Translations under genes and position numbers: made by a program
Shown here: positions 28,268-36,451 of the stretch, in pieces
How the letters are laid out: each line of letters starts with the position of its first letter
Numbering within the stretch: the stretch's first letter is position 1
The notes under the pieces: model-generated
Seen by the model: the letters and a program-made list of their open reading frames with translations, nothing else
Told to the model about the DNA's origin: nothing
The model's database searches: none
Assembly (NCBI RefSeq): GCF_014199625.1
Contig: NZ_JACHNY010000005.1
Span: 126,066 to 190,065 of the forward strand
Direction: 5' to 3'
Length of the DNA: 64,000 bases
Source: Sphingomonas abaci
Lineage (GTDB): Bacteria; Pseudomonadota; Alphaproteobacteria; Sphingomonadales; Sphingomonadaceae

Positions 28268-28967
28268 CCGGGCCGCGCCCGGGCGGGCGATGAGCGAGGG
28301 GCGGCTGGCGGACCGGGCCTATACCGCGATCGTCCGCATCATCACCGAGGAGGATCTGGCGATCGGCGACCGCCTGCCCTCCGAAAGCCGGCTGGCCGAG
28401 ACGTTCGGCATGTCGCGCACCATCGTCCGCGAGGCGCTGGCGCGGCTGGCGTCGGACGGCATCACCGAGGCGCGGCGCGGCGCCGGCTCCTATGTGAAGC
28501 GTCGCCCCTCCGCCCGGCTCGGCAGCCATATGCCAATGGACGCGCTGGCCGCGACGCTCGGCACCTATGAAGTGCGCTTCGTGCTGGAGGCGGAGGCGGC
28601 GCGGCTGGCGGCGCAGCGGCGCTCACCCGAGCAGATGGAGGCGATCGAGGCGGCGCTGACGGCGCTGCGCACCGCCTTGCTGTCCAACGCGCCCGCGCAT
28701 GACGAGGACTGGCTGCTCCACCGCGCGATCGTCGAAGCGACCGCCAATGCCGCCTTCGTGCCGGTGTTCGACCATCTGCAGGATGCGGTGATGCGCATCC
28801 TGCGCGCCGGCGTCGAAATCTCGCGCGCTCGCGCGCCCGAGGTCATCGGCGCGATGATGGAGGAGCATGACGCGATCGTCGATGCGATCCGCGCGCAGGA
28901 TGCGGATGGAGCGGCGCTGGCGATGCGCTGGCACCTGTCGCAGGGGCGCAAGCGGCTGATGCCGTGA
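28257..28967 (+). CDS. GntR/FadR-family (FCD) transcriptional regulator
   Basis: A 236-residue regulator with an N-terminal winged helix (IGDRLPSESRLAETFGMSRTIVREALARL) and a C-terminal FCD domain of all-alpha structure. The FCD metal/effector residues appear as Asp and His in DWLLHRAIVEAT, MMEEHDAIVDAI and MRWHL. Effectors of this group are sugar acids or other carboxylates. As it overlaps the gluconate permease gene and adjoins gluconokinase, control of gluconate use is very likely. Confidence 0.9.
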   Translation: MSSDRAAPGRAMSEGRLADRAYTAIVRIITEEDLAIGDRLPSESRLAETFGMSRTIVREALARLASDGITEARRGAGSYVKRRPSARLGSHMPMDALAATLGTYEVRFVLEAEAARLAAQRRSPEQMEAIEAALTALRTALLSNAPAHDEDWLLHRAIVEATANAAFVPVFDHLQDAVMRILRAGVEISRARAPEVIGAMMEEHDAIVDAIRAQDADGAALAMRWHLSQGRKRLMP

Positions 28968-28981
28968 CGCGCCCGCTTCCG

Positions 28982-29521
28982 TCAGACGGACACGCCCTCC
29001 ACCCAGTCGAGCACCGCGACGCTGAGATCGTCGGGCGCGCGCGATGCATCCAGCGTGATCGCGCGCTCGTCCGCGCCCGGCCGCTCCAGCGTGGCCAGCT
29101 GGCTGGCGAGCAGGCTGGGCGGCATGTAATGGCCTGCCCGGCTCTCCATCCGCCGCGCGATTTCCGCCGCCCCCGTGTCGAGCAGCACGAAGTGGAGCGG
29201 CATCGCCGCCGCCGTCTCCAGCCGTTCGCGATAGACCCGCTTCAAGGCCGAGCAGGCGGCGACCGCGACCCCCCGGTCGCGTGCCGCCGTCCCGATCGCC
29301 GCGCCGAGCCTGTCGAGCCAGGGCCAGCGATCCGCATCGGTCAGCGCATGGCCCGCCTGCATCTTGGCGACGTTGTCGGCCGAGTGATAGGAATCGCCCT
29401 CCAGCACTGGACAGCCGAGCCGCTCGCCGAGCCTGGCCGACAGCGTCGACTTGCCACTGCCGCTGACGCCCATGACGATGATCGCACAGGGCTGGCCCGC
29501 TGGTGTCTCGCCTGGCATCAT
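28982..29521 (-). CDS. gntK: Gluconokinase
   Basis: This 179-residue cytosolic kinase phosphorylates gluconate to 6-phosphogluconate, which enters the Entner-Doudoroff pathway. The P-loop GVSGSGKST is at 18-26. The family block LEGDSYHSADNVAKMQAGHALTDADRW-like region binds gluconate, and ACSALKRVYRERL is the conserved LKRxYR segment. It is convergent with the regulator gene with a 14-bp gap and no terminator between. The start is a double ATG with AGGA upstream; the first is taken. Confidence 0.94.
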   Translation of the reverse strand: MMPGETPAGQPCAIIVMGVSGSGKSTLSARLGERLGCPVLEGDSYHSADNVAKMQAGHALTDADRWPWLDRLGAAIGTAARDRGVAVAACSALKRVYRERLETAAAMPLHFVLLDTGAAEIARRMESRAGHYMPPSLLASQLATLERPGADERAITLDASRAPDDLSVAVLDWVEGVSV

Positions 29522-29595
29522 CGCGCGTCCTTCATCCCTTCACGGCCCTCCAGGCCGCATCGCCGACGGATGACGGGCCGATGCGGACTTGACCA

Positions 29596-29611
29596 TTACG
29601 ACCTTTGTCGC
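29596..29611 (+). promoter_or_regulatory. Second copy of the shared operator-like motif
   Basis: TTACGACCTTTGTCGC, a 14/16 match to the site in front of the paralogous beta-helix gene (23099-23114), with CGAC/GTCG half-sites. It lies about 108 bp ahead of the start at 29719, in the same orientation relative to its gene. Confidence 0.4.
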
Positions 29612-29718
29612 AGTCGTCGGGTCGGCGGGCCCATCTTATCGACAAGGTTGAACGCTCCGGCGGACGATCGGAACCCCGGCCCGCGCGCGGCGCGGCCAGA
29701 CCTAAGACGGAGAGCGCG

Positions 29719-32700
29719 ATGACCATTCGACCAGCCATGCCCCGCCTGATCGGCCGGGCGGCCGCCCTGCTGCTCGCCGGCACCACCCTGGCCTCGACCG
29801 CCCTGCTGCCCACCGCGTACGCCGCCACGGCGCGTAGCGAGGGAACTTCGGCTTATCCCACCGCACCCGCCGATCCCCGCGCGGTGACGGTGTCCGCCGC
29901 GAACGACGGCGTCGCCGACGCCACGGCCGCGATCCAGCAGGCGATCGACTCGGTCGCGGCGAAGGGCGGCGGCGGGCTGGTCTTCCTGCCGAGCGGGCAA
30001 TACCGCCTATCGCGCACGCTCTATATATGGCCGGGCGTGCGGCTGTTCGGCGTCGGGCGGACGCGCCCTGTCTTCGTGCTGGCCGCCAACACGCCGGGTT
30101 TCCAGCGCGGCGTCGGCAGCATGATCTTCTTCACCGGCAACCGCCGCGCCGCGCCCGGCGAGCCGGCCCCGCCGCCCGTCCCCGTGCCGCCGCCGACCAG
30201 CGTGCCGTTTGATCCGGCCATCGCCGACGCCAATTCGGGCACCTTCTATTCGGCAATGAGCAATGTCGATTTCCGGATCGGCGACGGCAATTCGGCGGCG
30301 ACGGCAGTGCGCTTCCACGCGGCGCAGCACGCCTATCTCAGCCATATCGATTTCCACCTGGGCAGCGGCCTGGCCGGCATCTACCAGGTCGGCAATCTGG
30401 GCATGGACCTGCATTTCCATGGCGGCCGCTATGGCATCCTCACCGAGAAGCCCTCGCCGGCCTGGCCCTATACGCTGCTCGACTCGACTTTCGACGGCCA
30501 GCGCGACGCTGCGATCCGGGAGCATGAAGCGGGGCTAACCCTGGTCAACACCGTGTTCCGCAACGTGCCGATCGGCGTCGAGATCGACCGCGGCTATGGC
30601 GACTGGCTGTGGGGATCGGACGTGCGGTTCGAGAATGTGTCGCAGGCCGGCGTCGTCATCAGCAACGAGGGCAACGCCTATACCCAGATCGGATTCGAGA
30701 ATGCGCTGGCCAGCAACACCCCCGTCTTCGCCCGCTTCCGCGACAGTGGCCGCACCGTGGCGGGCACCGGCGCGCGCTATCGGGTGAGCGCATTCACCTA
30801 TGGCCTGACACTGCCTGGCCTCGGCACGATGGGTCGGTTCGAGACGCGGATGGACGCCGCCCCGCTCGCCCGCCTGCCCCGCGCGCGCGCGGATGCGATC
30901 CGCGCGATGCCGGCGGTGGCGAGCTGGACCAACGTCCGCGATCTCGGCGTGCGCGGCGACAACACGACCGACGACACCGCCGCGCTGCAACGGGCGATCG
31001 ACACGCACCGCGTCCTTTATCTCCCCGCCGGCTTCTACCGCGTCACCGATACGCTGAAGCTGCGTCGCGACAGCGTGCTGATCGGCCTTCACCCTAGCCT
31101 GACCCAGATCGTGCTGGCGGAGGACAGTCCGGCGTTTCGCGGCATCGGCAGCCCACGCGGCCTGATCGAGAGCGCGCGCGGCGGCGATGCGATCGTGTCC
31201 GGCCTCGGCCTGGACACCGGCGGGCGCAACCCGCGCGCCACCGCCTTGCTTTGGCGCGCGGGCGCGGCATCGCTGGTCGACGACGTGAAGTTCCAGGGCG
31301 GTCACGGCACCTTCCTGGCCGATGGTAGTCGGACCGAGCCCTATAATGCCGATCACAGTGGCGATCCCGATCCCATGAAACGCTGGGACGGGCAGTTCGC
31401 CAGCCTGTGGGTGACCGATGGCGGCGGCGGCACGTTCAACGGGCTGTGGACGCCCAGCACCTATGCTTCGGCGGGTCTCTACGTCTCGAACACCGACACG
31501 CCGGGCCATGTCTATCAGATGTCGGCGGAGCATCATCGCCGTGCCGAGATCGTCCTGGACGGCGTCCGCCATTGGCGCTTCCTCGCCCCCCAGACCGAGG
31601 AGGAGGCGGGCGAGAGCCGCGACGCGGTGTCGCTGGAGGTGCGCAACTCGCGCGACATCCTGTTCGCCAATTATCATGGCTACCGCGTCACTCGCTCGAT
31701 CCAGCCCGCCCCCAGCGCGGTGACGCTCTACGGATCGAGCGATATCCGCTTCCGCAACGTGCACGTGAACGGCGAAAGCGGCTTCGCGACCTGCGACGCC
31801 AATGGCTGCGGCACCTATCTGCGCGCGAGCAAATACCCCTATGCCAACGCGATCGCCGACGTGACGCGCGGCGCATTGGTACGCGAGCGCGAGTTCGCGG
31901 TGCTCGACGTGACCGACGCCCCCCTGCCAGAACCGGGCGCGACACTGGCGCCGGTCACCAAGCTGGCCGATGGCTTCTATTCGCTGGGCGGCGGGGCGGT
32001 CGACGGCAAGGGCCAGCTCTTCTTCGTCGATCGCTATTTCCAGCGTATTCATGGCTGGACCGCCGCCAAGGGTCTGTCGATCGTCGCCGATGCGCCGCTC
32101 GACCCGGTCAACCTGGTCGTCGACCGGTCGGGCAAGCTGATGGTCCTGTCGTCCGCCGGGGCGGCGGCGACCGTCTACAGCCTCGACCCTGCGCACCCGC
32201 AGGACGTGCAGGTGATTGCGCCGACTGCCGCCCCGGCGCGGTCCGCTGCGACGCTGGCGCTGCCGGGCAGCTTCTGGAACAATGGGGAATTCCGCGACCA
32301 ATATGATCCCGCCACCGACCGCTTCACGACGCTGGCGGAGATGTTCGCCCGCGACGCGGCGGTGCCGAAGTCCAGCCAATATGTCTCGCCCGACGGCAGC
32401 GTGGCGCTGCCCGCCTTCCGCGTGTGGCAGCAGGGTCCGTCGAATCATATCGGCTGGCGCTTCTCCGACACGCTCGACACCTATGGCTTCGTGACCGGGC
32501 GGGTCGGCGAGCGGGTCTATGTCGCCAATGGGTCGGAGGATCGGACCTATAGCGCGCTGCTGGGCCCCGGCGGCGCGCTGACCGACCTGCGCCCCTTCGC
32601 CCCGCGCGGCGGCGAAAGCGTCGCCAGGGGACCGGACGGCCGCATCTATGTCGGGAACGGGCAGGTGTTCGTCTATGGGCCCGATGGGCGGGAGGCGGGG

Positions 32701-32805
32701 CGGATCGATGTTCCGGATCGCCCGCTGCAACTGGTGTTCGGCGGTCCGGATGGTCGGACCCTGTTCATCCTGACCCACCACGCACTCTACAGCGCCCGAC
32801 CATAA
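29719..32805 (+). CDS. Large exported beta-helix (pectate-lyase-3/GH55-like) protein with C-terminal beta-propeller, paralogue 2
   Basis: A 1028-residue secreted protein with the same architecture as the gene at 20038-23037: signal peptide (about residues 1-36, ending AYAA), two double-beta-helix modules starting NDGVADATAAIQQAID and GDNTTDDTAALQRAID, and a C-terminal SMP-30/NHL-like propeller (GQLFFVDRYFQRIHGW, GRIYVGNGQVFVYGPDG, ending HHALYSARP). Many long blocks are identical between the two copies, while loops such as a proline-rich insert near residue 155 differ, pointing to an old duplication with possible divergence of substrate. The ATG at 29719 opens the signal peptide; the frame is open further upstream. 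Confidence 0.85.
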   Translation: MTIRPAMPRLIGRAAALLLAGTTLASTALLPTAYAATARSEGTSAYPTAPADPRAVTVSAANDGVADATAAIQQAIDSVAAKGGGGLVFLPSGQYRLSRTLYIWPGVRLFGVGRTRPVFVLAANTPGFQRGVGSMIFFTGNRRAAPGEPAPPPVPVPPPTSVPFDPAIADANSGTFYSAMSNVDFRIGDGNSAATAVRFHAAQHAYLSHIDFHLGSGLAGIYQVGNLGMDLHFHGGRYGILTEKPSPAWPYTLLDSTFDGQRDAAIREHEAGLTLVNTVFRNVPIGVEIDRGYGDWLWGSDVRFENVSQAGVVISNEGNAYTQIGFENALASNTPVFARFRDSGRTVAGTGARYRVSAFTYGLTLPGLGTMGRFETRMDAAPLARLPRARADAIRAMPAVASWTNVRDLGVRGDNTTDDTAALQRAIDTHRVLYLPAGFYRVTDTLKLRRDSVLIGLHPSLTQIVLAEDSPAFRGIGSPRGLIESARGGDAIVSGLGLDTGGRNPRATALLWRAGAASLVDDVKFQGGHGTFLADGSRTEPYNADHSGDPDPMKRWDGQFASLWVTDGGGGTFNGLWTPSTYASAGLYVSNTDTPGHVYQMSAEHHRRAEIVLDGVRHWRFLAPQTEEEAGESRDAVSLEVRNSRDILFANYHGYRVTRSIQPAPSAVTLYGSSDIRFRNVHVNGESGFATCDANGCGTYLRASKYPYANAIADVTRGALVREREFAVLDVTDAPLPEPGATLAPVTKLADGFYSLGGGAVDGKGQLFFVDRYFQRIHGWTAAKGLSIVADAPLDPVNLVVDRSGKLMVLSSAGAAATVYSLDPAHPQDVQVIAPTAAPARSAATLALPGSFWNNGEFRDQYDPATDRFTTLAEMFARDAAVPKSSQYVSPDGSVALPAFRVWQQGPSNHIGWRFSDTLDTYGFVTGRVGERVYVANGSEDRTYSALLGPGGALTDLRPFAPRGGESVARGPDGRIYVGNGQVFVYGPDGREAGRIDVPDRPLQLVFGGPDGRTLFILTHHALYSARP

Positions 32806-32823
32806 GGGGCCTGGGCGCGGCGG

Positions 32824-33060
32824 TCAGATCGTGATCGGGAAATCGGACCGCCGCGCCAGCATCGCCATGTTGCCGAACGGGATCATCTCGGCGCTGCCGA
32901 CATATTGGATGTAGAGCCGATCGCGCTCCGCCTCGTCCCAGGCCAGCGCGCGGCAGACCATCTCGCTGAGGCGACCGCGATCGATCCGTCTGCTGCCTGT
33001 TCCATCATTCGCAGGGCGCAGAAGCAGCATCGTCTCCGCCCACAAATTCACCGCACTCAC
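32824..33060 (-). CDS. Small protein of unknown function
   Basis: A 78-residue protein that I do not recognise. It has no membrane segment. The second half (LSEMVCRALAWDEAERDRLYIQYVG) reads like an amphipathic helical region followed by a short hydrophobic patch and a Lys-free C-terminus. I chose the GTG at 33058-33060 because GGAGG lies six bases upstream. A 20-bp palindrome stands just ahead of that ribosome-binding site. The codon pattern and the good start signal support a real gene, but nothing points to a function. Confidence 0.55.
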   Translation of the reverse strand: MSAVNLWAETMLLLRPANDGTGSRRIDRGRLSEMVCRALAWDEAERDRLYIQYVGSAEMIPFGNMAMLARRSDFPITI

Positions 33061-33071
33061 CGTCCACCTCC

Positions 33072-33091
33072 GATTGGCTGCGCTGCCAATC
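33072..33091. promoter_or_regulatory. 20-bp palindrome in the leader of a small gene
   Basis: GATTGGC (33072-33078) and GCCAATC (33085-33091) are perfect inverted arms around TGCGCT, whose GCGC core is also symmetric, so the whole 20 bp is palindromic except for one mismatched pair. It lies directly upstream of the ribosome-binding site of the minus-strand gene starting at 33060 and could be an operator or an RNA hairpin. Confidence 0.5.
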
Positions 33092-33137
33092 CGCATCCCT
33101 GCCGGCCGTTCCACTTATTTCTTTGTATGATAGCGAT

Positions 33138-33407
33138 TTAACCTAATTCAGCCTCATCTGGAGCCGAACCGGTGCGGATTGGCGACGACCGGGGGACGAC
33201 GGTCGCCACGATGATATGGGCCAGCGACTGTCCGACGCTGTTCTCGATATCGAGCTGCCAATGCCCTTCATCGGCGAAACCGGGATGTTCCGACAGGTAG
33301 CGCCCTAGATATCGGACCGCCTCGTTCCGGGCCTCGCTCAGGTCGACGCAGTCGATGCTCCTCGCGGCCTGCGTGCTGTTCCTGAGTTTAAGAATGAAAC
33401 GGGTCAT
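33138..33407 (-). CDS. DUF6894-type small protein
   Basis: An 89-residue protein beginning MTRFILKLRNSTQAARS and continuing with DCVDLSEARNEAVRYLGRYLSE and HWQLDIENSVGQSLAHIIV. This layout of short strand, an Asp-x-x-x-x-Ala-x-x-Glu-Ala helix, and a final strand pair with a Trp matches the DUF6894 family common in Rhizobiales and Sphingomonadales. Its function is unknown. The last ~15 residues are low-complexity. The ATG at 33405-33407 fits the family start. Confidence 0.65.
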   Translation of the reverse strand: MTRFILKLRNSTQAARSIDCVDLSEARNEAVRYLGRYLSEHPGFADEGHWQLDIENSVGQSLAHIIVATVVPRSSPIRTGSAPDEAELG

Positions 33408-33712
33408 GCACCTGTCGCACGGCGGCCGCCACGCGCTCCATTGGAATTCGGGATGGGGACCATAGCGGCTTCCCGGCACCGGTCACTGACATGGGTCGGG
33501 TTACGGCAGGAACCGTGCCATTTTGTCGCCGGTGATCATCACGGTCGGATGTCGCCGGGCGATGGGGAACGACGTCCAGATCCGCCGCCGGCACTAGCTT
33601 GCGGACCGCACGGTCAACGCCGGCCATTTCGCTTGCGATGGTCACCATCAGCTTCCAGACATACGATCGAAACGTCAGGACGCAGGCGGTTCGGCGCCAC
33701 GGAGGAACAGCA
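33408..33712. other. Intergenic region, 305 bp
   Basis: This stretch lies between the divergent DUF6894 gene and the GH97 gene and should contain both promoters. The only structure I can point to is a short inverted repeat GATGG/CCATC near 33640. The open frames that cross it have no recognisable protein features. Confidence 0.5.
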
Positions 33713-35578
33713 ATGCAGGGACGATCCGAAAGGGCATCGCGCGTCTGCCGCGGCATCGGCGGCCTGGCGCTGGCGGGCGCCGCGACGATGATGGCGACCG
33801 GGATCGCGCAAGCCAGGACGGTGCAAGTCGCCAGCCCGGACGGTAAGGTCCAGGCCCTTCTGTCGGACGACGACGGCAACCTGCGCTACCGCGTCACCGT
33901 CGATGGCAGGCCGGTGCTCGACCCGTCGCCGCTGCGGATGCGGGTCGACGGCGTCGAGCTGGGCGATGGCGCGGCGATCGGCGTCATTCGCCGGGGCAGG
34001 ACCGACACGCGCTACCGAGTTCATGGCGCCAAGCGCGAGGCGATCGATCGCAGCAACATCGCTCATGTCGCGCTCACCAGCCACGGCATGGCGTTTGAGG
34101 CGGATGTCCGCGTCGCGGATGACGGCGTCGGCGTCCGCTTGCGCTTGCCTGCGCGACCGGGCCGCAGGATCGAGACCGATCATTCCGGCTGGAAGCTCGC
34201 CGCCCCCGATGCGCCCGTCTGGGTGACCAGGCGCGATCCCGCCTATGAGGAGATCTACGAAGCAACGACGCTCAGCGCGCTGAGGGGCAAGCCGCTTGGC
34301 CTGCCGCTGACCGCCAAGGTCGATCGGGTCTGGGTGACGATCAGCGAGGCCGAAGGGGTCGGCTATGGCGACCTGGCGATCACGCCCGATGCCGACGGGC
34401 TGTTGACCGGTGACCTCTATGCCGATCCTTCGGGCTGGCGCACCGACGCGGCGGTCGTCCAGCCGTGGCGGGTCACCATCGTCGCCCGCGACCTGACCGA
34501 CCTGGTCAACACGACGCTGATCCCAACCCTCAATCCGCCCCCGCCGCCGGCCCTCGCCACGGCGGACTGGATCCGTCCCGGCCGGTCGAGCTGGCAGTGG
34601 CTGGCGATCGGCGCGCCGCTGGAAAGCGACCAGCACCAGTGGATCGATTGGACGAAGCGCCTCGGATACGAATATTATCTGCTCGACGAGGGATGGGCCG
34701 CGTGGAAGCAGCCCTGGGAGACGCTGGCCGATACGGTGCGCTACGCCCGCTCCCAGGGCGTCGCCGTTTGGATCTGGGTTCACAGCAAGGAGATGGTGGA
34801 CCCGGCGCGCCGCCGCGCCGCGCTTCGCCGCTATGCCGATCTCGGTATCGTCGGCATCAAGGTCGACTTTCCCCAGCCTCCCAACCATGTCTGGACGCAA
34901 TGGTACGAGGACGTCGCACGCGACGCGGCTAACGACCGACTGATGGTCGACTTCCACGGCGCGGTGAAGCCGACCGGGACCGAGCGGACCTGGCCCAATG
35001 TCCTGACGCGCGAGGCGGTGCGCGGCCATGAATGGCAGATCACCCGGTACAAGCGGGTGCTGCCCGCCGACCATGACACGATCCTGCCCTTCACCCGCTA
35101 TGTCGTGGGGCCGGGCGACTATACGCCGACGGTGTTCGAACCCACGGAGTTGCAGGGCCATAGTTGGCCGCACGAACTGGCGCAGGCGATCATCTTCACC
35201 TCGCCCTATCTCTCGTTCGGTGGCCATCCCCGCACCTATCTGGAAAATCCGGCAGTGGACGTGCTGAAGGCGATCCCGGCGGCGTGGGACGAGACGATCG
35301 TCCTGCCCGGCAGCCAGCCCGGCACGCTGGCCGGCTTCGCCCGGCGGCGGGGCAAGGACTGGTTCGTCGCCGTAATCAACGGCCGGGAGGCGCGGTCGTT
35401 GAGGATCGACCTGCGCTTCCTGGGTCGGGGCGACTGGTCGCTGGTCTCGCTGGCCGACGCCGTCGCCCGGCCCGATGCCTATGACCGGGGCGAGCGCAAG
35501 GTCCGTGCGCGCGACGCGATCACCATGGCGCTGCGCGCGCAGGGCGGGTTCGTCGGCTGGCTGCGCCCCGCCCGCTGA
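33713..35578 (+). CDS. Glycoside hydrolase family 97 protein, exported
   Basis: A 621-residue exo-acting alpha-glycosidase (alpha-galactosidase or alpha-glucosidase). A signal peptide ends near residue 35 (GIAQAR). The N-terminal GH97 beta-sandwich starts VASPDGKVQALLSDDDGNLRY. The catalytic barrel has YEYYLLDEGWA, the IKVDF motif with Asp385, DFHGAVKPTGTERTWPN, and EAVRGHE with Glu434/Glu440. An Asp at the end of IKVDF is the nucleophile in retaining GH97 alpha-galactosidases, so that activity is favoured, although the call rests on one motif. The start is supported by GGAGGA eight bases upstream. Confidence 0.9.
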   Translation: MQGRSERASRVCRGIGGLALAGAATMMATGIAQARTVQVASPDGKVQALLSDDDGNLRYRVTVDGRPVLDPSPLRMRVDGVELGDGAAIGVIRRGRTDTRYRVHGAKREAIDRSNIAHVALTSHGMAFEADVRVADDGVGVRLRLPARPGRRIETDHSGWKLAAPDAPVWVTRRDPAYEEIYEATTLSALRGKPLGLPLTAKVDRVWVTISEAEGVGYGDLAITPDADGLLTGDLYADPSGWRTDAAVVQPWRVTIVARDLTDLVNTTLIPTLNPPPPPALATADWIRPGRSSWQWLAIGAPLESDQHQWIDWTKRLGYEYYLLDEGWAAWKQPWETLADTVRYARSQGVAVWIWVHSKEMVDPARRRAALRRYADLGIVGIKVDFPQPPNHVWTQWYEDVARDAANDRLMVDFHGAVKPTGTERTWPNVLTREAVRGHEWQITRYKRVLPADHDTILPFTRYVVGPGDYTPTVFEPTELQGHSWPHELAQAIIFTSPYLSFGGHPRTYLENPAVDVLKAIPAAWDETIVLPGSQPGTLAGFARRRGKDWFVAVINGREARSLRIDLRFLGRGDWSLVSLADAVARPDAYDRGERKVRARDAITMALRAQGGFVGWLRPAR

Positions 35579-35599
35579 CCGAGCCGACTTGGTCAGCGG
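35572..35599. terminator. Hairpin shared by two convergent genes
   Basis: CCGCTGACC (35572-35580) and GGTCAGCGG (35591-35599) are perfect 9-bp arms around ten bases. The left arm includes the GH97 stop codon and the right arm abuts the stop of the DUF2076 gene, so it could end transcription in both directions. No strong T-run follows. Confidence 0.55.
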
Positions 35600-36208
35600 C
35601 TAGTAATTGCCCGGATCGTTGTTGCCGTCGTCGCCATCGTCGTCGCTGTCATAATAGTTGTTGACGATCGTCTCCTCGGGCCGGTCGGCAAAGCCCTGCC
35701 CGCCGCCAAACAGGCCGCCGCCGCCGCCCTGGTTGCGGCCGAACATGTCGGACAAGCCGTTGAACAGCATTTCTCCACCGGCGACGCCAGCCGCCGTGGT
35801 GCCGGCATTGCGCAGGAAACTGCCGAGCCCGCTTTGCGCGGAGAACAGGCCGGGGCGTTGCTGCGGCGGCGGCGCATAGTCCGCTTGCGATGGCGCATAG
35901 GCGGACTGGCCCCAGGGACCGGACCCGCTTTGTTGCGGCGGCAGGAAGCTGGACGTGGTGGGTGCCGGCCGATCTTGGCGATAGGCAAGCTCGCGTAGCT
36001 GGCTTTCGAGATCGGCGATACGGTCCTGCGCGGCGTGGAGCGACTGGTCGGCGACGATCGCGTGCTGGACCAGCCAATAGGCCGCGTCGGGATTGGCGGA
36101 CAGCGTCTGGCGGATCATGCCGTCGGCCTCCTGGTCCTTGGGCACCCCCCGGGCATTGTTCAAATCCTGCAAGAAGCGCGTGAGCAACTGGCGTTCGTCC
36201 GGCGTCAT
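35600..36208 (-). CDS. DUF2076-family protein
   Basis: A 202-residue protein. The N-terminal part (MTPDERQLLTRFLQDLNN, then a helix-rich section with QTLSANPDAAYWLVQHAIVADQSL and a heptad stretch RIADLESQLREL) is the DUF2076 signature. The middle is Pro/Gln/Ser-rich, followed by a Gly-rich segment with hydrophobic stretches (GTTAAGVAGGEMLFNGL, GGGGGLFGGGQG), and an Asp/Asn-rich acidic tail. Family members have been called periplasmic ligand-binding sensors, but no signal peptide is seen here. The ATG at 36206-36208 has GGAGG upstream, and that site lies in a small CCTCC/GGAGG hairpin (36214-36229). Confidence 0.85.
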   Translation of the reverse strand: MTPDERQLLTRFLQDLNNARGVPKDQEADGMIRQTLSANPDAAYWLVQHAIVADQSLHAAQDRIADLESQLRELAYRQDRPAPTTSSFLPPQQSGSGPWGQSAYAPSQADYAPPPQQRPGLFSAQSGLGSFLRNAGTTAAGVAGGEMLFNGLSDMFGRNQGGGGGLFGGGQGFADRPEETIVNNYYDSDDDGDDGNNDPGNY

Positions 36209-36377
36209 CCGATCCTCCTTCAATGGAGGCGGAGATCGCGGTGAAGCGTCGCGGGTTCAATCGCTGGCGGGCGCCTTACCGGAATTTCATGCGGCCATCA
36301 TGATCGGGGATGGCCGCAGGGTGCGAGTAATCGATCGCATGGTCTTCGTCGGCTTTCCACGACCGGCAAGCGAATGA

Positions 36378-36400
36378 AGCGGCTGTCCCCGACAGCCGCT
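36378..36400 (-). terminator. Terminator-like perfect hairpin
   Basis: AGCGGCTGTC (36378-36387) and GACAGCCGCT (36391-36400) are perfect 10-bp arms around three bases. It lies about 50 bp past the stop of the membrane-protein gene ending at 36452. Only a broken T/C stretch follows on the minus strand. Confidence 0.5.
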
Positions 36401-36451
36401 CCGTCGAACCAGATTGCGGCGGGCGCGAGATGCAAGCCCGCCACGAACCGG

